A stretch of 64,000 nt of DNA from NCBI GenBank assembly GCA_044224905.1, contig JBGAJN010000002.1:1892561-1956560 (forward strand). The letters run 5' to 3'. How positions within the stretch are numbered: the first letter of the stretch is position 1; every line of letters begins with the position of its first letter. The notes under the pieces were generated by a model. That model saw nothing but the letters and a program-made list of their open reading frames with translations. It ran no database searches and was not told where the DNA came from. The DNA comes from JBGAJN01 sp044224905 (GTDB taxonomy: Bacteria > Verrucomicrobiota > Verrucomicrobiia > Limisphaerales > JBGAJN01). Shown piece by piece: positions 33,813-43,274 of this stretch. Both the position numbers and the translations under genes were made by a program.

Positions 33813-35051
33813 ATGAACAAACTTGCCATGACCACTGCTCTCGCCGCCACCGTTGCCGCCGCCAGCGCGGCGGAGCCGTTCCGCGCGCCGCTCGTCAGCG
33901 TCGATAAAAACCTTCGCGTTGATGAACTGGAAATCTCTGGAAAGAAGGTCACGCCCAAGGCGCCCGGATGGTCAGTGAAAAAACTCACACTCCATGGCGG
34001 CAAGCAGGAAGGCGTGGACGTCGTCATCGTCAACAATGGCAAGCTCCAGTTCACCGTCGTGCCGACGCGCGGAATGAGTGTGTTGGAAGCGAAGCTCGGC
34101 GACCTGCGGCTTGGCTGGAATTCGCCCGTGAAGGAAGTGGTTCATCCGCGTCACATCAATCTCCAGAGCCGCGGCGGACTTGGCTGGCTCGAAGGGTTCA
34201 ACGAATGGATGGTGCGTTGCGGCCTCGAAAGCAACGGTCACCCCGGTACCGATGAGTTCATCAACAACGTCGGCGACAAGGCGACGATAGAACTCACGCT
34301 GCACGGCAAAATCGGGAACATCCCTGCGAGCGAGGTCGAGGTGGTTGTGGACAAGGCGCCGCCGTATCGCATCCGTGTGCGCGGGCGCGTGGACGAGCGT
34401 AGTTTCTACGGGCCGAAGCTTGAGTTGTGGACGGAAATTTCCACGGAGCCCGGCAGCAGTGAGTTCCGCATCACCGACACGATCACAAATCGTGGTGCGC
34501 CCGAGCAGGAGTTCGAAATGCTCTATCATTCGAACTACGGCTGGCCGTTGCTGGAAGCGGGTGCGACGTTTCTCGCCCCGGTGTCGCGCGTGGTTCCATT
34601 CAACGACCACGCCGCGAAGTCGGTGAAGACCTACGCGACTTACGAAGGTCCAAAAGCGGGATTTGTGGAACAGGTTTATTGCCTGTATCCGCTCGCCGAC
34701 GCGCAAGGCCGCACAGTGATCGGGTTGAAGAACAAGGCTGGCGACCGTGCGGTCTCGATGGCGTTCTCGGTGAAGGAACTCCCTTACGTGACACTGTGGA
34801 AGAACACCGCGAGCGAAGGCGAAGGCTATGTGACCGGTCTCGAACCGGGCACGAACTTCCCGAACAATCGCCGCATTGAACGCAAACTCGGCCGAGTGCC
34901 CAAGCTCGCGCCCGGTGCGAGTTGGTCGGGCACAATTGATTTCGCGATCCACGTCGGCGCGGAATCGGTGAAGGGCTTGAGCGACCGCGTCGGGGCGATT
35001 CAAGGCAGTCAGAAGCCAGTGATCGACGACAAGCCGGAGAAGAAGGATTGA
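33813..35051 (+). CDS. Secreted aldose 1-epimerase-like protein (DUF4432-like)
   Basis: 412 residues from ATG 33813 with a short signal peptide (ALAATVAAASAAE). The body has a galactose-mutarotase-type beta-sandwich pattern: VVIVNNGKLQFTVVPTRGMSVLEAKLGDLRLGWNSPV, GGLGWLEGFNEWMVRCGLESNG and EQEFEMLYHSNYGWPLLEAGATF. The HSNYG segment corresponds to the conserved His region of the family. It may interconvert sugar anomers before uptake. It lies 24 bp after the dehydrogenase and 13 bp before the sulfatase ATG, in one operon. Confidence 0.83.
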   Translation: MNKLAMTTALAATVAAASAAEPFRAPLVSVDKNLRVDELEISGKKVTPKAPGWSVKKLTLHGGKQEGVDVVIVNNGKLQFTVVPTRGMSVLEAKLGDLRLGWNSPVKEVVHPRHINLQSRGGLGWLEGFNEWMVRCGLESNGHPGTDEFINNVGDKATIELTLHGKIGNIPASEVEVVVDKAPPYRIRVRGRVDERSFYGPKLELWTEISTEPGSSEFRITDTITNRGAPEQEFEMLYHSNYGWPLLEAGATFLAPVSRVVPFNDHAAKSVKTYATYEGPKAGFVEQVYCLYPLADAQGRTVIGLKNKAGDRAVSMAFSVKELPYVTLWKNTASEGEGYVTGLEPGTNFPNNRRIERKLGRVPKLAPGASWSGTIDFAIHVGAESVKGLSDRVGAIQGSQKPVIDDKPEKKD

Positions 35052-35064
35052 AGGGGTGTGTGAA

Positions 35065-36636
35065 ATGAAGCGCTCACTTCTGCTTCCAAACTCGTTATCG
35101 GTTCCCGCACTAGGTTGGCTGCTACTATCCATCCTGACGTGCCTTCCATGGCTCGCGTCGGCTGCGGGTTCAAGCAAGCCCGACGTGCTCGTCATTCTCA
35201 CCGACCAGTGGAGCCCACGCTATTTGAGCTGGGAGAATCCGCAGGTGCGCACGCCGAATCTCGACCGCATCGCGCGCGAGGGGATGATTTTCGACGCGTG
35301 TTACACCACGGCGCCGGTTTGTATGCCGGCGCGCATTTCGCTCCTCACGGGATTGTATTCGCACAACGGTGGTCATTCGGTCTGGGGCAACGTCCAGAAT
35401 TATCACGTCCCGCCCGAGGCAGCGCCGATGTTCCGCGACATCCAGCGCGCGGGCTATACGACGGCGCAGATCGGTAAGCTGCATTGGACAAGCGGGCCGA
35501 GCTGGCGCAAGCAGTTCAACACGATCGAAGAATACTATCGGGCACTGGGACTGGATTACGTCCTCGACGTCTCCGGGCCGGTGGACTCGCCGAAGGACGC
35601 CAACGCTTATTCCCAATACTTGAAAAAGCTGGGCCTGCTCGACGCCGTTACTGCGGACATGCGCGAGCGCTATGTGAAATGGGAGTTCGAGCCCCGCGCG
35701 AGTCTCGTCAAGCCGGAGGAATATCACGACACGTTTGTGACCCGCGCGGCGACCGACTTCATCCGCCAGCAGCCGAAAAACAAACCGATGTGCGTGGTCG
35801 TCAGCCTGCATTCGCCGCATCCGCCGCTGGATGCTCCGGGTGAGTTCGCGACGATGTTCGATCCAGAGAAGCTCACGCTCCCCGCCAATGTGCCGGAGAC
35901 TTTCAAACGAGAGAAACAAACGGTCGATCAGCGCGAGTTGCGCAAAGTGCTCGCGAACTATCTCGGCAAGATTGCGCTGGTGGACGACAACGTCGGGCGT
36001 CTCGTCGAAGCCCTGAAGCAGCGCGGCTCTTGGGACAATGCGCTCGTTTTCCTCACCGCAGATCACGGCGAAATGATGGGCGCGCACGGGGCGCTGACGA
36101 AGGGACGCTTCTACGAGGAATCGGCGCGCGTGCCGCTCTTCGTTCGCTGGCCCGGCCACGTGAAGGCAGGCCGCACCAAGGCGCTCGCGCAGATGATGGA
36201 CGTATACCCGACTATCGTGGAGGCCATCGGTGGCGAACTCTCGCCGGGGCGTTTCGCTAAATCGCTTTTGCCGGTCGCCACCGGAAAAGTTGCTTCCGTT
36301 CGCGACGTGGCCGTCAGCGAAATCGGCACTGTTCCGCCGTTGCGCATGATGGCGCGCGACGCTCGTTACAAATGGTGGGCCGATGAGGATCGTGAGTATC
36401 TTTTCGATCTGGAAAAGGACCCGCTGGAGATGCACAACCTTGCGGGTGAGTCCGAGTATCGCGAGACGCTGAGCCACATGCGCGAGCGAATGCTAACGCA
36501 GCTTCGCTCCTCGCAATTGAACTTGTCCGAAGGTTACGTGCCGAAGGTCAAACGCCTGCGCGCGGAGGACGAATCGAAAGGCAAGGCAGCCGATGACGCG
36601 CCGCCCGCCAAGGCGAAGAAGAAAAAGCAGAAGTGA
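35065..36636 (+). CDS. Secreted type I sulfatase
   Basis: 523 residues from ATG 35065 (a GTG nine bases upstream is possible), with a signal peptide (about 1-33). DVLVILTDQW gives the first metal-binding aspartate. CMPAR (near residue 87) is the C-x-P-x-R site whose cysteine is oxidised to formylglycine, and TADHGEMMGAHGALTKG supplies the second metal site. It would hydrolyse a sulfate ester, most likely on a sugar. The last 35 residues are Lys-rich. A second, divergent sulfatase follows after 3 bp, so at least two linkages may be targeted. No sulfatase-maturing enzyme is in the window. Confidence 0.94.
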   Translation: MKRSLLLPNSLSVPALGWLLLSILTCLPWLASAAGSSKPDVLVILTDQWSPRYLSWENPQVRTPNLDRIAREGMIFDACYTTAPVCMPARISLLTGLYSHNGGHSVWGNVQNYHVPPEAAPMFRDIQRAGYTTAQIGKLHWTSGPSWRKQFNTIEEYYRALGLDYVLDVSGPVDSPKDANAYSQYLKKLGLLDAVTADMRERYVKWEFEPRASLVKPEEYHDTFVTRAATDFIRQQPKNKPMCVVVSLHSPHPPLDAPGEFATMFDPEKLTLPANVPETFKREKQTVDQRELRKVLANYLGKIALVDDNVGRLVEALKQRGSWDNALVFLTADHGEMMGAHGALTKGRFYEESARVPLFVRWPGHVKAGRTKALAQMMDVYPTIVEAIGGELSPGRFAKSLLPVATGKVASVRDVAVSEIGTVPPLRMMARDARYKWWADEDREYLFDLEKDPLEMHNLAGESEYRETLSHMRERMLTQLRSSQLNLSEGYVPKVKRLRAEDESKGKAADDAPPAKAKKKKQK

Positions 36637-36639
36637 ATT

Positions 36640-38121
36640 ATGAAAGGTCTTCTGAGGAACTCTGCGGTGTTGTTGGCGCTGTTGACGATGCTGTATCCGG
36701 CGAAGGTTCTCGCCGCGGACCAGAAGTTGAATGTCCTTTTCATCGTCGCGGACGATTTACGCCCGGATCTTGGCTGCTATGGCGCGAAGCACATTCACTC
36801 GCCGAGCATCGATAAGCTCGCCGCGCGTGGGATGGTGTTTGAGCGCGCTTATTGCCAGCAGGCGGTCTGTAATCCCTCCCGCGCGAGTCTGCTGAGCGGT
36901 TGCCGTCCCGACACGACGCGCGTGATGGCGAATAACACTTTTCTTCGCCCGATGATGCCCGATGTGGTGACGTTGCCGCAGCTTTTCAAGAACCATGGCT
37001 GGCATTCGCTCTCGCTCGGAAAAATCTTTCATCACAGCGAAAGGGAGCCTGGAGATGATCCGCAATCTTGGAGCGAGCCCTCGTGGTATCACGGCGAGCC
37101 GTATCGCAGCTGGTTCTCCAAGGAGTCGGACGAGATGATGAAACGTCTCAAAAAACTTCCGGCCAAAGAGCGACCGAAGCTGATCCGTGGCCCGCCGTTC
37201 GAGGCGGCGAATGAACCCGACGAGGTTTACTCCGACGGCCATACGGCGGCGAAAGCCATTGCGACGCTGCGGCGACTCAAGGCCATGGACAAACCATTCT
37301 TCCTTGGGGTCGGCTTTCACAAGCCGCACCTGCCGTTCACCTGCCCGCAGAAGTATTGGGACCTTTACCCGGCAAACACGATCAAGCTGCCCGATAATTA
37401 TTTTCCACCGAAGAACGTTCCTGAACCCGCATTGCACAATTGGTATGAACTCCGCACTTACGGGGGCATTCCCGCGACCGGCGGGATTCCGGATGAGACC
37501 GCATTGAGTCTTATCCGTGGCTACCGGGCCTGCATCAGCTTCATGGACGCGCAACTCGGCAAGGTGCTCGATGAACTTGATCGTCTCGGACTGCGCGACA
37601 ACACGATCGTCGTGTTTCTAGGCGACCACGGGTATCACCTCGGTGAGAACGGCATTTTCACGAAGATGACGAACTTCGAACTCGGCACGCACGCGCCGCT
37701 GATCGTCAGTGTGCCGGGCCAGAAGACGACCGGCAAAACCACACGTTCGCTCGTCGAGTTTGTGGACATTTATCCGACGCTTGCCGAGCTCGCAGGGCTT
37801 CCGCTGCCCGCACATCTCGAAGGAGCGAGTTTCGCGCCCTTGTTCGCAAATCCTGATCGACCGTGGAAGCAGGCCGTGTTCAGCCAGTATCTCCGTCCCG
37901 GCAAAGACAAGTTCATGGGCCGCTCCGTGCGCGTCGATCGTTGGCGCTACACGGAATGGGTCAACGGGAAGCAGGAAAGCGCGGGCATCGAACTCTACGA
38001 TGAAGTCAACGATCCGAAGGAGAATGTAAATGTTGCCGGCGAAGCCGCGAACAAAGCCGTCATCGCCGATATGGCGAAGCTATTGAAAGCCGGTTGGAAG
38101 AATGCCAAACCAATACCCTGA
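36640..38121 (+). CDS. Secreted sulfatase, iduronate-2-sulfatase-like
   Basis: 493 residues with a signal peptide (about 1-24). LNVLFIVADDLRPDLGCYG is the metal-binding start typical of iduronate-2-sulfatase-like enzymes. CNPSR (C77) is the formylglycine site, and FLGVGFHKPHLPF and FLGDHGYHLGENGIFTKMTNFE complete the active-site pattern. It starts 3 bp after the first sulfatase. The family removes sulfate from uronic acids or neutral sugars; the exact sugar cannot be read here. Confidence 0.94.
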   Translation: MKGLLRNSAVLLALLTMLYPAKVLAADQKLNVLFIVADDLRPDLGCYGAKHIHSPSIDKLAARGMVFERAYCQQAVCNPSRASLLSGCRPDTTRVMANNTFLRPMMPDVVTLPQLFKNHGWHSLSLGKIFHHSEREPGDDPQSWSEPSWYHGEPYRSWFSKESDEMMKRLKKLPAKERPKLIRGPPFEAANEPDEVYSDGHTAAKAIATLRRLKAMDKPFFLGVGFHKPHLPFTCPQKYWDLYPANTIKLPDNYFPPKNVPEPALHNWYELRTYGGIPATGGIPDETALSLIRGYRACISFMDAQLGKVLDELDRLGLRDNTIVVFLGDHGYHLGENGIFTKMTNFELGTHAPLIVSVPGQKTTGKTTRSLVEFVDIYPTLAELAGLPLPAHLEGASFAPLFANPDRPWKQAVFSQYLRPGKDKFMGRSVRVDRWRYTEWVNGKQESAGIELYDEVNDPKENVNVAGEAANKAVIADMAKLLKAGWKNAKPIP

Positions 38122-38134
38122 ATTCGTTCCGCGC

Positions 38135-38836
38135 ATGCTCAATTGGATACTCATTACGCAGATGGTTATCGCCGCTTTCGCGTCGTCGGCGGCGGAATCA
38201 GAACAGGTCGGCGCTAAGCGCGGTGAGTTGTTGTTCTCCGATGATTTCAACCGCGCCGAAGTCGGGCCGCGATGGGAGACGAGCCAGCGCTCGTTTGCGA
38301 TCGTTGACGGCGCGATAAAGGGCGGCCACCCGCTTGGCCAGCACGGAGCAATCGCTGGCGTTGAGGTGCCGTTCAAGGATGCGGTGATCGAATTCAAGTT
38401 CCGCTTCGAGGGCGCGGCGAGTATCAGCGCCGTGTGCGACGACCGGGCTTACACCAATTCGCAAGCTGGCCACATCTGCCGCGCGACGATCACACCGAAG
38501 GTCATCCGTCTCGGCGACGACCGCGAAGGTGGCATGCGCAACGACATCATGGAAATGCGGAAGGATCCCAAGCGCAAAGGCGAAGGTGACAAGCTGCTCG
38601 TCGGTCGCACCGCCGCCTTCCCGACGTCGATCGAAGGCAATCAGTGGCATCATCTCTTGATGGAAATCGTTGGCGACGAAATGCGCGTGCATCTCGATGA
38701 GAAGTTCGTTGGTCGATTAAAATCTCCTGGCATTGCCCACCCGACCAAGAGTCGTTTTCATTTCACCATCAACGGCAAAGATGCAGCCATCGACGATGTA
38801 AAGATTTGGGCCGCGTTGCCGGCTGGCGCAAAGTAG
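38135..38836 (+). CDS. Secreted concanavalin-fold protein (DUF1080-like)
   Basis: 233 residues from ATG 38135, which begins a clean signal peptide (MLNWILITQMVIAAFASSAAES); an ATG at 38102 would overlap the sulfatase by 20 bp. The body, LLFSDDFNRAEVGPRW, VPFKDAVIEFKFRFEG, NQWHHLLMEIVGDEMRVHLDEKFVG and a final RFHFTINGKDAAIDDVKIW, matches the beta-jellyroll of DUF1080 glycan-active or glycan-binding proteins. It may be a hydrolase or a binding module. It sits between the second sulfatase and the GH32 gene. Confidence 0.82.
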   Translation: MLNWILITQMVIAAFASSAAESEQVGAKRGELLFSDDFNRAEVGPRWETSQRSFAIVDGAIKGGHPLGQHGAIAGVEVPFKDAVIEFKFRFEGAASISAVCDDRAYTNSQAGHICRATITPKVIRLGDDREGGMRNDIMEMRKDPKRKGEGDKLLVGRTAAFPTSIEGNQWHHLLMEIVGDEMRVHLDEKFVGRLKSPGIAHPTKSRFHFTINGKDAAIDDVKIWAALPAGAK

Positions 38837-38860
38837 ATTGTTCCAATCCAAACCCAAACC

Positions 38861-41020
38861 ATGAACTCAACACGAAAAGCCTTGGTGATTTTATCAGTGC
38901 TGGCGTGGGCTGCTGGCGCGCGGGCCGCGTCGGACGTCGTCTTCGCTGACTTCGAGGGGAAGGACTACGGCGCGTGGAAAGCAGAAGGAACGGCGTTCGG
39001 TAAAGCCCCCGCGGCCGGAACCTTGCCGATACAAATGAAGGTCGATGGCTTCCACGGCAAAGGGCTCGTGAACTCGTTCAACGGCGGCGACAAGGCGACG
39101 GGCAAACTCACGTCGCCGGAGTTTGCGATTGAGCGGAAGTTCATCACGTTCCTGATTGGCGGTGGCGGTTGGGAGGGCAAGACGTGCATGAACTTACTCG
39201 TCGATGGGAAGATTGTTCGTACGGCGACCGGCCCGAACACCAAGCCCGGCGGCAGCGAAGCACTCGCGCCGCAATGGTGGTATGTCAGCGAATTCGCCGG
39301 CAAGTCTGCGCACATCGAGATTGTCGACGTCGCGACAGGCGGCTGGGGCCACATCAATGTCGATTACATTGTTTTCTCCGATCAAAAACCTGCCGCATTG
39401 CTCACGAACGTAGCGCGCGAGTTTGCCCTCGATCATCGTTACCTGAATCTGCCGGTCAAGAATGGCGCCACGAAACGACGCATGAGTGTATCGGTCGCCA
39501 GCCAAGTCGTGCGCGAGTTCGATATCGAATTAGCCGACGCGGCGCCTGATTGGTGGGCGGCGCTCGACCTGAACGCTTGGCAGGGACAAGCCGCCGTGTT
39601 GCGCGTGGACAAGCTGCCGGAGAATTCGGAAGGTCTGAAAAACATTGAGCCGAGCAGTTCACCAAAAGGCCGAGAGGATCTTTATCATGAGAAGCTTCGC
39701 CCCCAGTTTCATTTTTCTCCGGCGCGCGGTTGGAACAACGATCCGAACGGAATGGTCTTCGCGCAGGGCGAGTGGCATCTCTTCTTCCAGCACAATCCCT
39801 ACGGCTGGGCGTGGGGCAACATGCACTGGGGCCACGCGGTCAGCCGCGATCTCTTGCATTGGGAGGAGTTGCCGATCGCAATTTACCCGCGGCAGTTCGG
39901 CGACTGGGTTTTCAGCGGGAGCGCGGTGGTGGACAAGCGCAACACTTCGGGTTGGAAGAAGGGCGCGAATGATTTGCTCGTCGCGGCATTCACGAGCACG
40001 GGGCGCGGCGAGTGTATCGCTTACAGCAACGACCGCGGTCGCACCTGGCAGGAGTTGGAAGGCAATCCTGTGGTGAAGCACAAAGGTCGCGATCCGAAAT
40101 TGATCTGGCACGAGCCGACCAAGCGCTGGGTGATGTGCCTCTACGATGAAGTGCCCAAGCCGGGTGATGCGAAGATCACCACGCGGAACATCGCGTTCTA
40201 CACCTCGGCCGATTTGAAGAAATGGGAGTTCCAAAGTCGCATCGAAGGCTTCTACGAGTGTCCGGATTTGTTTGAGTTGCCGGTCGACGGCAAGGCCGCG
40301 AACAAGAAGTGGGTGCTCACCGCCGCGAGCAGTGAATACATGATCGGAAAGTTCGACGGAAAAAAGTTCACGCCTGAATCGCCGAAACTGACCGGCACCC
40401 GTGGTGACGCATTCTACGCCGCGCAGACCTTCAGCGATTCGCCCGCCGGACGACGGATTCAGATTGGTTGGTTTAGAAGCGGCGACCGCTCGATGCCGTT
40501 CAATCAGATGATGAGCGTGCCGCTAGAAGTGACGCTGCGCACGACGCCGGACCGCGTGCGTTTACATTGGCAACCTATCGCGGAACTGGAGCGATTGCGC
40601 GGAGAGAAGCACGTCTTGAAGGATGTTCCGCTCAAGCCTGATGAAAACCCGCTTGCTGAAATCAAGGGAGACTTGCTTGATATTAATGTCGACCTGGATT
40701 GCGGCGAAGCAAAGGAGGTGGGCTTCAAGATTCATGGCGTCCCCGTGACGTATGACGTCGATGAAGAAGAGCTTCGCTGTCAGGATCGCACAGTTCCTTT
40801 GGCATCGTCGCAAGGGCGCATTCGATTGCGAGTGCTGGTGGATCGACTCGCGTTGGAAATATTTGCCGGCGACGGCGCCATTTACATGCCGATGAAAGCG
40901 GTGGCCAAACCCGACGACAAATCACTCGAACTCTACGCAAAAGGTGGCACTGCGCAGATTCGTTCGCTGGAGGTCCATGAATTGCGATCAATCTGGCCAG
41001 CGGTCGTCGGACAGAGATAA
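38861..41020 (+). CDS. GH32 family glycosidase (levanase/invertase-like) with N-terminal extension
   Basis: 719 residues with a signal peptide (about 1-22). Residues 23-280 are an extension: a beta-rich segment with FADFEGKDYGAWKAEGTAFG, followed by sandwich-like sequence. The GH32 five-blade propeller starts with the nucleophile motif WNNDPNGM (about residues 290-297) and continues with FSGSAVV, GRDPK (transition-state stabiliser) and YECPDLF (acid/base Glu), ending in a C-terminal sandwich. It would cleave beta-fructosides such as levan, inulin or sucrose. Coupled with two sulfatases, the natural substrate may be a modified fructan; this is inference. Confidence 0.92.
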   Translation: MNSTRKALVILSVLAWAAGARAASDVVFADFEGKDYGAWKAEGTAFGKAPAAGTLPIQMKVDGFHGKGLVNSFNGGDKATGKLTSPEFAIERKFITFLIGGGGWEGKTCMNLLVDGKIVRTATGPNTKPGGSEALAPQWWYVSEFAGKSAHIEIVDVATGGWGHINVDYIVFSDQKPAALLTNVAREFALDHRYLNLPVKNGATKRRMSVSVASQVVREFDIELADAAPDWWAALDLNAWQGQAAVLRVDKLPENSEGLKNIEPSSSPKGREDLYHEKLRPQFHFSPARGWNNDPNGMVFAQGEWHLFFQHNPYGWAWGNMHWGHAVSRDLLHWEELPIAIYPRQFGDWVFSGSAVVDKRNTSGWKKGANDLLVAAFTSTGRGECIAYSNDRGRTWQELEGNPVVKHKGRDPKLIWHEPTKRWVMCLYDEVPKPGDAKITTRNIAFYTSADLKKWEFQSRIEGFYECPDLFELPVDGKAANKKWVLTAASSEYMIGKFDGKKFTPESPKLTGTRGDAFYAAQTFSDSPAGRRIQIGWFRSGDRSMPFNQMMSVPLEVTLRTTPDRVRLHWQPIAELERLRGEKHVLKDVPLKPDENPLAEIKGDLLDINVDLDCGEAKEVGFKIHGVPVTYDVDEEELRCQDRTVPLASSQGRIRLRVLVDRLALEIFAGDGAIYMPMKAVAKPDDKSLELYAKGGTAQIRSLEVHELRSIWPAVVGQR

Positions 41021-42398
41021 ACCCGCGCTTCGCTTGAGCCAGACAAATTCAAACCCACAGGTCGCCGCCTTCTGGAGCGATTACGGCATGTTTTTCGTGC
41101 TGCTCGTGTTGTGCGCTTTCTTCAGCGTTCTGACCTACAGCGAGCAGTCGCCGACCGGTGATGCAGCAGCGGCGGAACTCGCGCGCGACATCACGAAGCA
41201 ACTCGGCAATGCCGCTCGAGTGTTCGTCGCCGTGCGCAATCAAACCGAGGACTCGGCTTTCGCAGGCAAGTTGGAAGCGGAGTTGAAAGCCGTTGGAGCG
41301 ACTGTTGTGGGTGTCGTGAAGGGTGAGCCAAGGGACGCGCGCGAAGCGTTGCAGAAAATTGCCGCGAGCGGGTTAACGCTCGATGCAATCGCCTGCAATC
41401 AAGCTACGGCAACATGGGGCGTCTTCGATGATTTGAAGAAGGACTTTCCGTCGCTCGGTTCGCCGCGCGTGATGCAGCCGCGCAGTTACAAGTGGCCGAA
41501 CTTCCTCAAGCGCGACAACCTCCTCAACATCGCCAACCAGATCGCTGTCATCGCCATCGTGGCGATCGGCATGACGATGGTGATCGTCACGGGCGGCATC
41601 GATCTTTCCGTCGGGAGCCTCATCGCGCTCTCGGCGGTGATCACCGGTTTGGGAATTCGCGATTGGTTCGGCGGCACCGGCGCGGGCGTCGTAGGGATGA
41701 CGGTGGCCAGCTTGGTGGCGATTTCCGTGTGCGGCGGGGTGGGGGCGTTCTCGGGAGGAATGATCACCGTGTTCGGCATCCCGCCATTTATTGTCACGTT
41801 GGCAATGATGCTGGTAGCGAGTGGTGCGGCGTTTCTGCTCTCGCACGGGCAATCCGTTTATCAGGTGCCCGATTCGTTCGTGTGGCTTGGGCGCGGTGCG
41901 GACTTGTTCGGCCTGCCCAATGCCGTATTGGTGATGGGGCTGCTTTACTCCGCTGCGCATGTGCTGATGACGCGCAGCGTTTTGGGCCGCTACATCTACG
42001 CCGTCGGCGGCAACCGCCTCGCGTCCCGGCTTTCCGGTGTGCCGGTTAAGCGCGTGTTGATGATTGCTTATATCGCCAGCGGTCTGCTCGCGGGACTTGG
42101 CGGCGTCATCATGGCCTCGCAGTTGAAGAGCGGTGCGCCGACCTACGGCGGCATGTATGAGCTCTACATCATCGCTGCGGTCGTGGTCGGGGGCGCGAGC
42201 CTCAATGGTGGCTCAGGCCGCATGTTCGGAACGCTCATCGGCGCCTTGACCATTGCGGTCATCCAAAACGGAATGAACCTTACGAACGTCGAGAGCTACA
42301 CTCAAAAAGTCGTGCTGGGTCTCGTGATCCTCGGCGCCGTGATGCTGGACTTGATCCGGCAACGGGGGCGCGGCCGAAAGTCAGCCGGGTTGGAGTAA
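40977..42398 (+). CDS. Ribose-type ABC transporter permease with periplasmic insert
   Basis: 473 residues from ATG 40977, preceded by GGAGG and overlapping the GH32 gene by 44 bp; a TTG at 41034 is an alternative start outside the overlap. After a first membrane helix (YGMFFVLLVLCAFFSVLTY) comes a soluble segment of about 120 residues that is not usual in RbsC-type permeases and looks like half of a binding-protein fold (ARVFVAVRNQTEDSAFAGKLEAELKAVGATVVGVVKGEP). The remaining part is a standard BPD_transp_2 permease with GMTMVIVTGGIDLSVGSLIALS and YAVGGNRLASRLSGVPV. It pairs with the binding protein at 31961; the ATPase must be elsewhere. Confidence 0.9.
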   Translation: MNCDQSGQRSSDRDKPALRLSQTNSNPQVAAFWSDYGMFFVLLVLCAFFSVLTYSEQSPTGDAAAAELARDITKQLGNAARVFVAVRNQTEDSAFAGKLEAELKAVGATVVGVVKGEPRDAREALQKIAASGLTLDAIACNQATATWGVFDDLKKDFPSLGSPRVMQPRSYKWPNFLKRDNLLNIANQIAVIAIVAIGMTMVIVTGGIDLSVGSLIALSAVITGLGIRDWFGGTGAGVVGMTVASLVAISVCGGVGAFSGGMITVFGIPPFIVTLAMMLVASGAAFLLSHGQSVYQVPDSFVWLGRGADLFGLPNAVLVMGLLYSAAHVLMTRSVLGRYIYAVGGNRLASRLSGVPVKRVLMIAYIASGLLAGLGGVIMASQLKSGAPTYGGMYELYIIAAVVVGGASLNGGSGRMFGTLIGALTIAVIQNGMNLTNVESYTQKVVLGLVILGAVMLDLIRQRGRGRKSAGLE

Positions 42399-42434
42399 AA
42401 CCGAATAATATCATTTGTGAAACGTCTTCCGTAT

Positions 42435-43259
42435 ATGAAAATACGCATGCAACCCCGTCGCGCCAACGGTTCCGCCGCGTCGCACAACGGAGATGCCGCT
42501 GAAGCGGACCCGCAGGTGCCGGCCTTGGAGCGTGGTCTTGCCGTATTGGAACTGCTCGCCAATTCGCCGGAAGGGCTGACCTTGGCTGAGATCAACGAGC
42601 CGTTGAAGATTTCGCCGGCGTCGGTTTTCCGCATTGCCACGGCGCTTGAAAATCTCGGCTACGTCCATCGCGACGAGAAAAGCCGCCGCTTCACGCTCAC
42701 TCGCAAGATGCTTCAGCTCGGCCAGCCGCACGCGAGCGGACGCAGCCTTGCCGAGTGTTCGCTCGATGCGATGCGACAGGTGCTCGCGGCGACGGGAGAG
42801 ACAACGCAGCTCTGCTGCCTCGCCGAGGACAGTTGCGTGATCATCGAGCAACTGGCGTCGAATCATCCTTTTAAATACATCGTGGACCTCGGCTCGCGTG
42901 CGCCGATTCACTGCGCTGCGCCGGGCAAGGCGATGTTGGCTTTCTTGCCCGAGGCTGAGGTGGCGACGGTGCTGCCGAAGCTGAAACTGGAAAAACACAC
43001 GGAGCACTCCATCACGACGCGGAAGGACATGATCGCCGAGTTGGAGAAGATTCGCCGGCAAGGCTACGCCGTGGATTTTGGCGAGCATTTCGAAGGCATC
43101 CACTGCGTCGCCGCTCCGATGCTGGATCGTCACGGCCACGCAATCGCGGCGATCACCATCGCCGGTCCGAAGGAACGTATCCCGCAAGCAAGGTTCGCCG
43201 AAATTGGGCGCATCATCATGGACGCGGCAGCGGGTGCGGCTCACCGTTTTGTCGGCTAA
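42435..43259 (+). CDS. IclR-family transcriptional regulator
   Basis: About 274 residues from ATG 42435; GTG 42417 and ATG 42447 are alternatives. The N-terminal winged helix (LERGLAVLELLANSPEGLTLAEINEPLKISPASVFRIATALENLGYV) and the IclR effector domain (LGSRAPIHCAAPGKAMLAFLP, GYAVDFGEHFEGIHCVAAPM) are complete. Relatives regulate sugar-acid, pectin or aromatic catabolism and bind small carboxylates. It lies downstream of the transporter permease and upstream of the second PSD1 module, so it probably controls this run; the best operator candidate is at 31811-31851. Confidence 0.92.
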   Translation: MKIRMQPRRANGSAASHNGDAAEADPQVPALERGLAVLELLANSPEGLTLAEINEPLKISPASVFRIATALENLGYVHRDEKSRRFTLTRKMLQLGQPHASGRSLAECSLDAMRQVLAATGETTQLCCLAEDSCVIIEQLASNHPFKYIVDLGSRAPIHCAAPGKAMLAFLPEAEVATVLPKLKLEKHTEHSITTRKDMIAELEKIRRQGYAVDFGEHFEGIHCVAAPMLDRHGHAIAAITIAGPKERIPQARFAEIGRIIMDAAAGAAHRFVG

Positions 43260-43274
43260 GTTGAAAATGCTTCG

